The notes beneath the pieces are model-generated. The model was not told the DNA's origin. It saw nothing but the letters and a program-made list of their open reading frames with translations, and did not search any database. Positions 8,489 through 15,511 of a DNA stretch of 64,000 bases are shown piece by piece. How positions within the stretch are numbered: the first letter of the stretch is position 1; the number at the start of each line of letters is the position of its first letter. The position numbers and the translations under genes were made by a program. Source of the stretch: UBA6022 sp049295575 (lineage in GTDB: Bacteria; Patescibacteriota; Saccharimonadia; Saccharimonadales; Saccharimonadaceae); the NCBI GenBank assembly GCA_049295575.1, contig JBAQQX010000002.1, positions 434,001-498,000 on the forward strand, written 5' to 3'.

Positions 8489-8905
8489 GTGTTTTTCACA
8501 ATCCGACAGAGAGGAAAGCTGATTAAATCGCACCCACAACCACCTAATTCATTAGGGTGGACGAGAGAGGTCTGTGTATTAAGCATTGGTGAAGCCGATT
8601 CGCGGCGTATTGTTGCTCAAGCACTCGAAAAACTCGAAGTAGACAGGACGACTAGAATAGCCGGGATGACGCATGCAAGCTTTATAATCCCGATTGACGC
8701 GAAAAACGCTAATCGCACGCACGACCTTGAGCAACAAGCTCTCGCGCGCATGACAACAATACTGCACGCGGAGCCACGTTGCTTAACCGTACGAAAAGCA
8801 GGCACCGACACGGTTCGCATTACCTGCACGCTCTACCCCCAAGGAGATGAGTCTGTTGACTATAGAGAACCCACCCACGACCGAAGCGGGAACGAAGCGA
8901 GCTAG
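8489..8905 (+). CDS. orphan protein, unknown (cassette A, first gene)
   Basis: No family is recognised in this product of up to 138 aa; it is alternating alpha/beta with no membrane segment. The start is uncertain: GTG at 8489 has no ribosome site, while GAGAGGA at 8509-8515 would suit a non-ATG start (CTG 8519 or ATT 8522). TGA-TATAGT (8450-8458) is a likely extended -10. It is followed by an imperfect 19-nt palindrome (8467-8485) at the predicted mRNA 5' end. It overlaps the next gene by 59 bases. Confidence 0.5.
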   Translation: MFFTIRQRGKLIKSHPQPPNSLGWTREVCVLSIGEADSRRIVAQALEKLEVDRTTRIAGMTHASFIIPIDAKNANRTHDLEQQALARMTTILHAEPRCLTVRKAGTDTVRITCTLYPQGDESVDYREPTHDRSGNEAS

Positions 8906-9140
8906 TATCATCTATGAAGTTGTCGGCCTCGCCGAGCAGCTCCGTATTGGTGCAGAAGAAGTTCGCCTCCACCTTGACGCTGATCGCGTCCATCACTCCG
9001 ACGCCATTGCGCAGGCTATCAACGTCCTGCTCACAAAGGGCGACGGGCTGAAGATCGATATACGGCAAGAACCGATCGAAGGTGACCGCGGTGGAAACAT
9101 CGTCGGCATCGACATCATCTGCAGGCGTAAAGCCGATTAA
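8847..9140 (+). CDS. orphan protein, unknown (cassette A, second gene)
   Basis: The 97-aa protein is predicted alpha/beta, with an acidic helical segment (YEVVGLAEQLRIGAEEVRLHLDADRV) that exceeds no known signature I can name. ATG at 8847 directly abuts AAGGAG, which is too close; the in-frame TTG at 8856 has better spacing and may be the true start. It overlaps the preceding gene and is closed by a long hairpin. Confidence 0.5.
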   Translation: MSLLTIENPPTTEAGTKRASIIYEVVGLAEQLRIGAEEVRLHLDADRVHHSDAIAQAINVLLTKGDGLKIDIRQEPIEGDRGGNIVGIDIICRRKAD

Positions 9141-9155
9141 CACCCCCCATTCCAC

Positions 9156-9194
9156 TGAGGACAGAGGGGTGGCATCGCCTCCTCTCTGTCCTCA
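9156..9194 (+). terminator. long hairpin ending cassette A
   Basis: TGAGGACAGAG (9156-9166) pairs perfectly with CTCTGTCCTCA (9184-9194), and an inner GGC/GCC pairing extends the stem. There is no clear T-run, so it may end transcription inefficiently or stabilise the mRNA 3' end. Confidence 0.6.
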
Positions 9195-9239
9195 CTAACA
9201 GAATAGTGAAATAATTCACTCGTCTGCCGGTGAGGCCAA

Positions 9240-9298
9240 TTGACGCCGTGGCAAAATCATACTATAGTGATGAATTGATCACCTAGTTGTTAGGCGAT
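9240..9298 (+). promoter_or_regulatory. promoter and 5' hairpin of cassette C
   Basis: TTGACG (9240-9245), 17 nt, TATAGT (9263-9268). The predicted start is near 9275, and an ATC-CCTA / TAGG-GAT hairpin (9278-9298) follows at once. The same two hexamers and spacing precede the orphan gene at 14993-15373. Confidence 0.75.
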
Positions 9299-9323
9299 AG
9301 TCATACATGAAGTTTATTGCTTC

Positions 9324-9803
9324 ATGTCATTCCAGGACAGAAAGGTTGTGAGTAAATTCGTGTCAGATCTTACCTGCGTTAACGAAGACACCAGGATAGA
9401 CCAGGCTGTAGCACTTGAGCTACGCGGCGTTAGCAGCTCAGTTCGTTTGTATTTCGGCAGCAAAAGAGGCTCGAAGTCGATTCTCGATTTCGTACGCTGC
9501 TTCATGTTGCCCGCTATGATCGACCAGGCACAGGCCAACTACCGCAGTGGCTTCAAGGCCGACAGTGTCGCTATGACACAACGGTTGACGGATGACGCAA
9601 CGCTTCGCATCTATTGCCGCGACAACAGGTTACTGTTGGACGCTACAGTACGTGACGCACCGCAGCGTGAACTCGTCTGTCATATGCTGGCCCAAGCACT
9701 ACCACACATCGCACGCACCATGTCGTCGCCAATAGCCGTACAGGCCGAAGCGACATTCGAAGGTGTATTCAACACTCCGCTTATTCGACTTACTCTCGTG
9801 TAG
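9324..9803 (+). CDS. orphan protein, unknown (cassette C)
   Basis: The product, up to 159 aa, is a mixed alpha/beta soluble protein without a recognised domain. ATG 9324 lies inside a CATGAAG/CTTCATG hairpin (9306-9326). The in-frame GTG at 9348, after AGGACAGAAAGG, is a plausible alternative. The gene has its own near-consensus promoter. Richer use of GC-ending codons than the flanking ribosomal genes hints at a different history, by eye only. Confidence 0.55.
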   Translation: MSFQDRKVVSKFVSDLTCVNEDTRIDQAVALELRGVSSSVRLYFGSKRGSKSILDFVRCFMLPAMIDQAQANYRSGFKADSVAMTQRLTDDATLRIYCRDNRLLLDATVRDAPQRELVCHMLAQALPHIARTMSSPIAVQAEATFEGVFNTPLIRLTLV

Positions 9804-9947
9804 CGGCCGTGTTACCTATACTCTTCATACATGGATGGGGGCACACTTTCTGTCCTCATTCACAAAGTAGTTAATATGAATTGACTCTTTTGTGAACGAG
9901 AAAATATGTCTTGCCAAGCAAACCTATATACAGCTCAATACTAATAA
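9804..9947. other. intergenic, one inverted repeat
   Basis: The gap has no ORF. It holds an 8-bp perfect inverted repeat, TTCACAAA (9859-9866) with TTTGTGAA (9889-9896). No T-run follows, and its function is unknown. Confidence 0.4.
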
Positions 9948-10373
9948 TTAGAAATCAATTAATACGTACGGTTTTTCAGAGTAGATAACTAGTTTCGACG
10001 GCTTATCATAAAGTTTGATAAGGTGCGTATGCTGGTGCTCCACCGAGCGACTCGGACTATCAACACCACGAGCGTACACATTATAGCCCATCGTTTCATA
10101 CTGACCGATGAGCAGCATTGCATCATTGCGCTCTTCCGGGGTAAAGTCACCGAAACCTCTTCGATGCTTCTTAGGAATAACCATGACGTGATCTGTCACG
10201 CGCCGACCTTCGAACATGTCGTACGAAACACGATTTGGAACAACAAACATTGTGTCATTTTCTGCAAGCACTTTCTCTCTACTGGAAATTGAGCAAAACG
10301 GACACTGGGGTTTGATTGCATCTTTCTTTCGGTGGTTATTATATTTGTGTTTTGTTTTTCGGTAGTGCAGCAT
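9948..10373 (-). CDS. HIT family nucleotide hydrolase/transferase
   Basis: HIT proteins hydrolyse or transfer nucleoside phosphates through a His triad. The 141-aa product has a CPFC zinc-type motif near residues 24-27, HVMVIPKKH in the core, and the catalytic triad region VEHQHTHLI near residue 113. The N-terminus is short and very basic. It lies between tuf and cassette C on the minus strand and has its own short leader. The exact substrate (dinucleoside polyphosphate or AMP-lysine type) cannot be told. Confidence 0.85.
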   Translation of the reverse strand: MLHYRKTKHKYNNHRKKDAIKPQCPFCSISSREKVLAENDTMFVVPNRVSYDMFEGRRVTDHVMVIPKKHRRGFGDFTPEERNDAMLLIGQYETMGYNVYARGVDSPSRSVEHQHTHLIKLYDKPSKLVIYSEKPYVLIDF

Positions 10374-10402
10374 AATCTCTCCTCTTGCCTATATATTTTA
10401 TA

Positions 10403-10435
10403 ACAAAAGAACCCCGATTTCTCGGGGTTCTTTGA
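10403..10435 (-). terminator. tuf terminator
   Basis: AAAGAACCCCGA (10406-10417) pairs with TCGGGGTTCTTT (10422-10433), a 12-bp stem with a 4-nt loop. The A/T flanks suit termination in both directions. Confidence 0.9.
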
Positions 10436-10451
10436 GTAATTAGAGATCTAA

Positions 10452-11633
10452 TTACTTGGTGATTGCTGTAACAACACCAGCACCAACAGTACGGCCACCT
10501 TCACGAATAGCGAAGTTTAGACCCTGTTCCATGGCAATTGGAGCGAGCAATTTAACTTTGAAAGTCAAAGTGTCACCAGGCATAACCATTTCTTTGTCAG
10601 CTGGAAGTTCAACTTCACCTGTTACATCAGTAGTACGGAAGTAGAACTGTGGCTTGTAACCCTTTGAGAAAGGAGTGTGGCGACCGCCCTCTTCTTTCTT
10701 TAGGATGTATACTTCAGCATCAAACTCTGTGTGTGGATTAACTGAACCTGGTTTCGCAAGAACCTGTCCACGCTCAACTTGTTCGCGCTCGATACCACGA
10801 AGGAGAAGACCAGCGTTATCGCCAGCTTGACCCTGGTCAAGGTTCTTTTTGAAAGCTTCGATACCAGTAACAACTGAGTTCTGAGTAGCTTTGATACCAA
10901 CGATTTCGACTGGGTCGTTCAATTTAATGATACCCTGCTCAATACGACCAGTGGCAACAGTACCACGACCCTTGATTGAGAAAACGTCTTCGATAGGCAT
11001 AAGGAATGGCTTGTCAAGATCACGTGTTGGCTCTGGAACGTAGCTATCAAGAGCAGCAACGAGTTCCATAATAGCGTCTTCTGAAGCAGCGTCACCGTCA
11101 AGAGCCTTAGTAGCAGAACCCTTGATGATTGGAGCAGCATCGTCGAAACCGTTCTTAGCAAGAAGTTCCTGGATGTCCATTTCAACTAGTTCAACTAGCT
11201 CAGGATCAGCAAGGTCCATCTTGTTTAGGAAGACAACGATCTTAGGCACACCAACCTGCTTTGCAAGAAGTACGTGCTCACGAGTCTGCGGAAGTGGACC
11301 ATCGTTAGCTGCAACCACAAGGATAGCACCATCGATCTGAGCAGCACCTGTGATCATGTTCTTAACGTAGTCGGCGTGTCCTGGCATGTCAACGTGTGCG
11401 TAGTGACGTGCTTCTGACTCGTATTCCTGGTGTGAAGATGCAATGGTAATACCACGTGCTTTTTCTTCTGGAGCGTTGTCAATATCTTCGTAGTTACGAG
11501 GTTGGTTGACTGAGCTTGGAAGGCGCTTTGCAAGTACGTGAGTAATCGCTGCTGTCAAAGTTGTTTTACCGTGGTCGACGTGGCCCATAGTACCAACGTT
11601 AACGTGAGGCTTGGTTCGATCGAAATCTGCCAT
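10452..11633 (-). CDS. tuf: elongation factor Tu
   Basis: EF-Tu carries aminoacyl-tRNA to the ribosome as a GTP complex. The 393-aa protein has all G motifs: [10 protein letters not shown] (P-loop), the switch-I region, [16 protein letters not shown] and a G5 site. Domains II and III follow at normal length. The usual DCPGH is DMPGH here (Cys to Met). It is a single-gene unit with its own promoter and terminator, although it keeps its ancestral order after fusA. Confidence 0.98.
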   Translation of the reverse strand: MADFDRTKPHVNVGTMGHVDHGKTTLTAAITHVLAKRLPSSVNQPRNYEDIDNAPEEKARGITIASSHQEYESEARHYAHVDMPGHADYVKNMITGAAQIDGAILVVAANDGPLPQTREHVLLAKQVGVPKIVVFLNKMDLADPELVELVEMDIQELLAKNGFDDAAPIIKGSATKALDGDAASEDAIMELVAALDSYVPEPTRDLDKPFLMPIEDVFSIKGRGTVATGRIEQGIIKLNDPVEIVGIKATQNSVVTGIEAFKKNLDQGQAGDNAGLLLRGIEREQVERGQVLAKPGSVNPHTEFDAEVYILKKEEGGRHTPFSKGYKPQFYFRTTDVTGEVELPADKEMVMPGDTLTFKVKLLAPIAMEQGLNFAIREGGRTVGAGVVTAITK

Positions 11634-11696
11634 GTGGTTCTCCTGATTAATTATTTTCGCGCGTAGCTAGCAAAAGCTCCACGACGTATGCGCTTA

Positions 11697-11725
11697 ATTA
11701 TACAGCGTTTCGAGAGGTTCGTAAA
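11697..11725 (-). promoter_or_regulatory. promoter of tuf
   Basis: TTTACG (11720-11725), 17 nt, TATAAT (11697-11702). The leader is about 55-60 nt, with AGGAG before the ATG. Confidence 0.8.
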
Positions 11726-11813
11726 GGGTTTTTAAGATAACGGTACTTCATCATTTATCTATCGATGCTATAGATCTACTTCTCTATTACCTTATCTATC
11801 CCTGTGTAGCGAC

Positions 11814-12455
11814 TTAGCGACCCTGCTCAAGAGCTAGGGCTGCAAGTTTATGGAAACGTTCTGAGTATACTAGTGTGGTCATGGATGACTCAAGATTATG
11901 CTTCTTGGCTGTGGCAAGTTTCATATCAACTAGCCGTGTCTGATTTTCAAAATCAATAGCATAGCCCAGTTCATCAAAACAAGGTTGACTCGCCGGTTCT
12001 GTCAAAAGCTGCGACACGACCTTCCTCGGGCATTGAATACTCTTACTACACTTGCTTGGCAATTCCCTGTACGATATCACCATACAATTATCGGTATGGT
12101 CGCTGGTGTCGTGAAGGACCGACTGTACTGTTCGGTCATACCACTCTTTTGCGGTCGTAAATGGATAGGTCTCATCAACAAATGACCCAAACTGCCTCAA
12201 TGGAAGAAGAAAGAATTGCTCAAGTGCCTGTTGCTTATCCGCCTCATAAAAATCAAAATCAGGTATCTCGTCGCGAGTAGCACGAGCTCGAAGGACAGTT
12301 GCATCCGACACTTCATAATAGCATTTAAACAGATCGTCAGACGCCAGAATAAGACTAGCATAGTCATCGCTGGAGCGTCTCAAAGCATTGAAATACTCCG
12401 TCATACCATGGACGTGCTCGAGGGGAATAGGGATTTTTTCTGCTGACTGCTCCAT
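11814..12455 (-). CDS. hypothetical protein
   Basis: I do not recognise this 213-aa soluble, mostly helical protein. It has five cysteines, a segment SKCSKSIQCPRK near residue 134, and no membrane span. ATG 12455 has a GGAG ribosome site about 10 nt upstream. TTGACA at the 5' side with a TAGAAT-like -10 gives a promoter before it. It is a monocistronic insert between fusA and tuf. Confidence 0.65.
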   Translation of the reverse strand: MEQSAEKIPIPLEHVHGMTEYFNALRRSSDDYASLILASDDLFKCYYEVSDATVLRARATRDEIPDFDFYEADKQQALEQFFLLPLRQFGSFVDETYPFTTAKEWYDRTVQSVLHDTSDHTDNCMVISYRELPSKCSKSIQCPRKVVSQLLTEPASQPCFDELGYAIDFENQTRLVDMKLATAKKHNLESSMTTLVYSERFHKLAALALEQGR

Positions 12456-12594
12456 TACATGACTCCGTTGCTAGTATTTTGTTCATATTCTATACTCATT
12501 TTTACTATTGTCAATGGCCACCCTTCTCCAAGACAATCACAGCGCTATCTTGCTATAATGGAAGTACACATCCTAAGGCGAAAGGAGTACTCTT

Positions 12595-13068
12595 ATGCAA
12601 AAGATCACCCCGTACTTATGGTTCGATGACAACGCGGAAGATGCAGTCGAATTTTATTCTACTATCTTTAAAAATTCTCGTATCATATCTATTGCGCGCT
12701 ATGGCAAGGCTGGCCCGAGTTACGAAGGCAACGTCATGTCGATCGTTTTTCAACTCGAGGACCAAGAATTTATTGCCCTTAACGGTGGGCCACAGTTCAC
12801 TTTTAATGAAGCTGTCTCGTTCTTTGTCAGCTGCAAAAACCAAAAGGAGATCGATTACTACTGGGACGCACTGACCGCGGATGGCGGCGAAGAATCGATG
12901 TGCGGTTGGCTGAAAGATAAATTTGGCGTATCGTGGCAAGTCGTACCGACCGCTCTCTCACGGCTCATTAGTAGTCCCGACCAGGAGCGCTCAGCTCAAG
13001 CCATAGAGGCGATGCTAAAAATGAAGAAACTTGATATTAAAGCGCTCGAGAAAGCCTATAATCAATAG
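12595..13068 (+). CDS. VOC superfamily protein (PhnB / 3-dmu-9 methyltransferase-like)
   Basis: The 157-aa protein fits the PhnB-like glyoxalase-fold group: QKITPYLWFDDNAEDAVEFYSTIFKNS at the start, FQLEDQEFIALNGGPQFTFNEAVSFFV in the middle, and GWLKDKFGVSWQVVPTAL near the end. Family members bind metals and small molecules, and many are uncharacterised. TGC-TATAAT (12552-12560) and AAAGGAG precede the ATG. Confidence 0.85.
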   Translation: MQKITPYLWFDDNAEDAVEFYSTIFKNSRIISIARYGKAGPSYEGNVMSIVFQLEDQEFIALNGGPQFTFNEAVSFFVSCKNQKEIDYYWDALTADGGEESMCGWLKDKFGVSWQVVPTALSRLISSPDQERSAQAIEAMLKMKKLDIKALEKAYNQ

Positions 13069-13079
13069 CCGTTAAAAGT

Positions 13080-13116
13080 AGCAACCCCGCCATCCTAAAA
13101 GGACGACGGGGTCTTC
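13080..13116. terminator. terminator between convergent genes
   Basis: ACCCCG (13084-13089) pairs with CGGGGT (13107-13112) around an inner TCCT/AGGA stem. It lies between the VOC gene and the convergent orphan gene. Confidence 0.75.
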
Positions 13117-13117
13117 G

Positions 13118-13519
13118 CTAGTAGCTTCTCAGGTTGAGACCGAGAAGAACCTCGAGGCGCTTACGCTCCATGAGATCCATCGACTGGAGTCTGACAGGTG
13201 CCCAGGGGCGATCCTGACCATAGCGGCTGTAGAGCTTGCCGAGCTTGGTGAGAGCATAGGCAGGCTTGCCTTTTCCCGCACCGGAGCCTGGAGGATCAAG
13301 CGGATGAAGGTTGACCATTTCGGTCTTCTTCGGGCTTCCACCTCGCAAACACTCAGCTCGTTCGCCCCGGACCCAGCCTTCTTCTTTGTTGAGTCTTTCG
13401 GCAACACCTTCAGCGGCGCCTTCGATGACCCGGAGACAATCAGGATCGAGCGGGCTGATGTACAACATGCGTACCTCGTGCTGTTCTTCAAGCTGACGCT
13501 CCAAGACCTCAGAACTCAT
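13118..13519 (-). CDS. orphan protein, unknown
   Basis: The 133-aa charged soluble protein (many Arg, Glu, Leu) has no recognised domain. An AAGGGG ribosome site sits in the 7-nt loop of a TTAGT/ACTAA hairpin just before ATG 13519, which could modulate translation. It is a single-gene cassette ended by a strong hairpin. Codon use appears more GC-ended than its neighbours. Confidence 0.6.
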   Translation of the reverse strand: MSSEVLERQLEEQHEVRMLYISPLDPDCLRVIEGAAEGVAERLNKEEGWVRGERAECLRGGSPKKTEMVNLHPLDPPGSGAGKGKPAYALTKLGKLYSRYGQDRPWAPVRLQSMDLMERKRLEVLLGLNLRSY

Positions 13520-13614
13520 TAGTTCCCCTTACTAATTAACCTAGCGGTACTCGATCGACGGTTGTCGCGAGTATACATACTTTAACATATAATATTAATA
13601 TATGCAATTAACAT

Positions 13615-14502
13615 CTAGCTCAGCCATTTCTTCTTCGGACGGAACATTGATCGAACTAACTCTTCGTCGAAGCCAGTTGGCAGTTTTCCTGTAGCCGCAT
13701 AGTAATAGGCTGCCGTCATGACAATTTGCTGGAGTGTATAGCTCAATAGTGCGATGCCTATAGCAGCCGCAAAGAAAACCAGCGCCGCTACGACAGCAAG
13801 ACTAATTGACTCAAAAGCAACGGCTGCAGCAAAGAGACCGAATACCACGATCATCGTTCCGATAGTCGCAATAATACTCAATATACCCAAGGTAATGCCG
13901 ATAAACACACTCTCGGCCCAAATATCGATAAACGTCTTGGCGGATTTCTTTACCACCTTAAGAGGATTTGTCTCGTTACTACTCATAATGAGTGGGATTG
14001 AGAACATTGACGCCACGCTCCAGGCTGCGCCGACCAGCCACACGGCAATCTTGCCAGCAAAAGGTACACGCTCCGCCAGGATATTAAGTATCAGTCCGAC
14101 AGTTACCTGCAGACCGCTATACTTAAAGATCACCCATCCTTTACGTCGCGCAGCGGTTAATGCCTCTTTGGCCGTCGGGTTCTCGCCCTCAAAACGTCGA
14201 AAGGCAGCATGCGAAATCGCTCCACTGAAGAAGTTGGTCACAAAATAAGTCGTCATGAAATACAGTGCCAATACAATGTAGTACTTCCAGTCAAACGACC
14301 AAGGCTGGCTGGAGTCGACAAAGAATACACTCGGTACAAGAAAGATGCCGACCCAAACATAGGCAGCAAACACGATCATATTGACAGTCATACTGATAGC
14401 GGCGATACCAATCACCTCTTTATCAAGCATCATGACACGCCAGGCTGCACGCGTTACTTTAACACTAGCGCTTAGCTTCCCTTCTTTTTTAGTTGCTTTC
14501 AT
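13615..14502 (-). CDS. polytopic membrane protein, DUF6159-like
   Basis: The 295-aa protein has a basic start (MKATKKEGKLSASVKVTRAAW) and about six membrane segments, with a cytoplasmic stretch (HAAFRRFEGENPTAKEALTAARRKG) near residues 118-142. It resembles DUF6159 membrane proteins; function unknown. It overlaps the PadR regulator by 14 bases and is surely co-transcribed, so PadR probably controls its level. Confidence 0.7.
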   Translation of the reverse strand: MKATKKEGKLSASVKVTRAAWRVMMLDKEVIGIAAISMTVNMIVFAAYVWVGIFLVPSVFFVDSSQPWSFDWKYYIVLALYFMTTYFVTNFFSGAISHAAFRRFEGENPTAKEALTAARRKGWVIFKYSGLQVTVGLILNILAERVPFAGKIAVWLVGAAWSVASMFSIPLIMSSNETNPLKVVKKSAKTFIDIWAESVFIGITLGILSIIATIGTMIVVFGLFAAAVAFESISLAVVAALVFFAAAIGIALLSYTLQQIVMTAAYYYAATGKLPTGFDEELVRSMFRPKKKWLS

Positions 14503-14881
14503 TTCTTAGCTCCTTTACTTCGTTATGAAATTCTTTGGATAAAAATATAGTTTCAATATTGCGGGCGTAAAATAATTTAAGCGCCTGCTCGCCCGGCGGT
14601 GCCAAGCTGTAGACTTTCAGGGCGGGACCGCCATTCCGACTCGGAACCTGATCACTCGTGAGTAAATTCATTTTCTTAAAGCGTGTAATTGAACGGTACA
14701 GACTCTTTTCGTCAACGGTAAGATTTGTCGGTATTTCCTCCTCGATATACTGCTTAATCTGGCGAACGTGCTTTGGTCCTCGATACACCGCAAGTAGGAT
14801 CCAAAAAGTAAGGAGTCCTTTTTTATAAGTCTCTTCCCAGGCGTCAACGACTTGCTCGCTATATGTTCGATTCTCTATCAT
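14489..14881 (-). CDS. PadR family transcriptional regulator
   Basis: The 130-aa protein has a PadR winged helix: GLLTFWILLAVYRGPKHVRQI, then SLYRSITRFKKMNLL as recognition region, and a wing VPSRNGGPALKVYSL. PadR proteins repress themselves and neighbouring transporters or membrane proteins until a ligand binds. It leads a two-gene unit. The -10 box ends 10 nt from the ATG and no ribosome site is present, so the mRNA is probably leaderless. Confidence 0.82.
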   Translation of the reverse strand: MIENRTYSEQVVDAWEETYKKGLLTFWILLAVYRGPKHVRQIKQYIEEEIPTNLTVDEKSLYRSITRFKKMNLLTSDQVPSRNGGPALKVYSLAPPGEQALKLFYARNIETIFLSKEFHNEVKELRNESN

Positions 14882-14891
14882 CGTAACTATA

Positions 14892-14919
14892 AGTATACTA
14901 CTAGTTGTAGACTAGTCAA
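14892..14919 (-). promoter_or_regulatory. PadR-gene promoter with repeated ACTAGT sites
   Basis: TTGACT (14914-14919), 16 nt, TATACT (14892-14897). Two copies of the palindrome ACTAGT (14900-14905, 14911-14916) lie in the spacer, 11 bp apart (one helical turn), as expected for an autorepressor operator. Binding is inferred. Confidence 0.6.
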
Positions 14920-14930
14920 TGACAAAATTA

Positions 14931-14991
14931 TACCGCCATCACGGCGGTAGATTTATATATCGGTTGACTGCCCAGCACGGCCAACCGATAT
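14931..14991 (-). terminator. tandem hairpins after orphan gene
   Basis: The first is a 10-bp stem, ATATCGGTTG (14957-14966) with CAACCGATAT (14982-14991). The second is a 7-bp stem, TACCGCC (14931-14937) with GGCGGTA (14943-14949). Read on the minus strand, they follow the stop of the gene at 14993. Confidence 0.65.
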
Positions 14992-14992
14992 C

Positions 14993-15373
14993 TCAGAGAC
15001 CAGGTACTTCCGAGACCGACTGCACTCTCCCTTGAGAAGCAGCACTTTGAGTACAACAAGCGATAGCTTGCATGATAGTTTCGCGGCTTACACCGTCGCT
15101 CCCTTCATGACAAGCCCTTAGAAGCAAACACATCTGATCGACACTGCGGCAACAAACGTCACCCCACAGTGTGTAGAGGTCAGCTCCATAGATGCCCAGT
15201 GTATCAAGCATCTTCAAACACCATGCAGTATCACTACTGACCGGTGCACCAAGCTTCCTTCCGCGGCGCAGAAGGTCGATTAGCGCAATAGCGGCGCCGG
15301 AATTATCGTTCGCCAGTCGACACACCAATGGTGCATGACTTCGATCAATATCTAGCCTTGAATGTTGAGGCAT
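14993..15373 (-). CDS. orphan protein, unknown
   Basis: This 126-aa soluble protein has seven or more cysteines, many in its C-terminal half (DVCCRSVDQMCLLLRACHEG, IACCTQS). Its helical pattern (NDNSGAAIALIDLLRRGRKL; TLGIYGADLYTLW) recalls short alpha-hairpin or ankyrin-type repeats, but not firmly. It has its own promoter and two terminator hairpins, a self-contained cassette between tuf and fusA. Confidence 0.6.
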   Translation of the reverse strand: MPQHSRLDIDRSHAPLVCRLANDNSGAAIALIDLLRRGRKLGAPVSSDTAWCLKMLDTLGIYGADLYTLWGDVCCRSVDQMCLLLRACHEGSDGVSRETIMQAIACCTQSAASQGRVQSVSEVPGL

Positions 15374-15399
15374 ATCTCGCGTCCCGTCTCTTGAACGTC

Positions 15400-15451
15400 C
15401 TATGCATCCGCATAGTACCTACACTATATGCCTACTATGCCGTGACGTCAA
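15400..15451 (-). promoter_or_regulatory. promoter and 5' hairpin of orphan cassette
   Basis: TTGACG (15446-15451), 17 nt, TATAGT (15423-15428). The predicted start is near 15416, directly before a CTATGC-GGAT-GCATAG hairpin (15400-15415). The promoter boxes are identical to those of cassette C at 9240. Confidence 0.72.
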
Positions 15452-15465
15452 CTCATTTATACATC

Positions 15466-15497
15466 AAAAAACCACCCCTGAAACGAGGTGGTTTTTT
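15466..15497 (-). terminator. fusA terminator
   Basis: ACCACC (15471-15476) and GGTGGT (15487-15492) form the stem core, flanked by six A's and six T's, so it can act on both strands. Confidence 0.88.
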
Positions 15498-15511
15498 GTA
15501 AGATATATCGA

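Noticed and set aside
9859..9896. 8-bp inverted repeat as an attachment site or terminator
   Set aside because: No T-run, no integrase, and no duplicate of the sequence nearby; left as an unexplained repeat.
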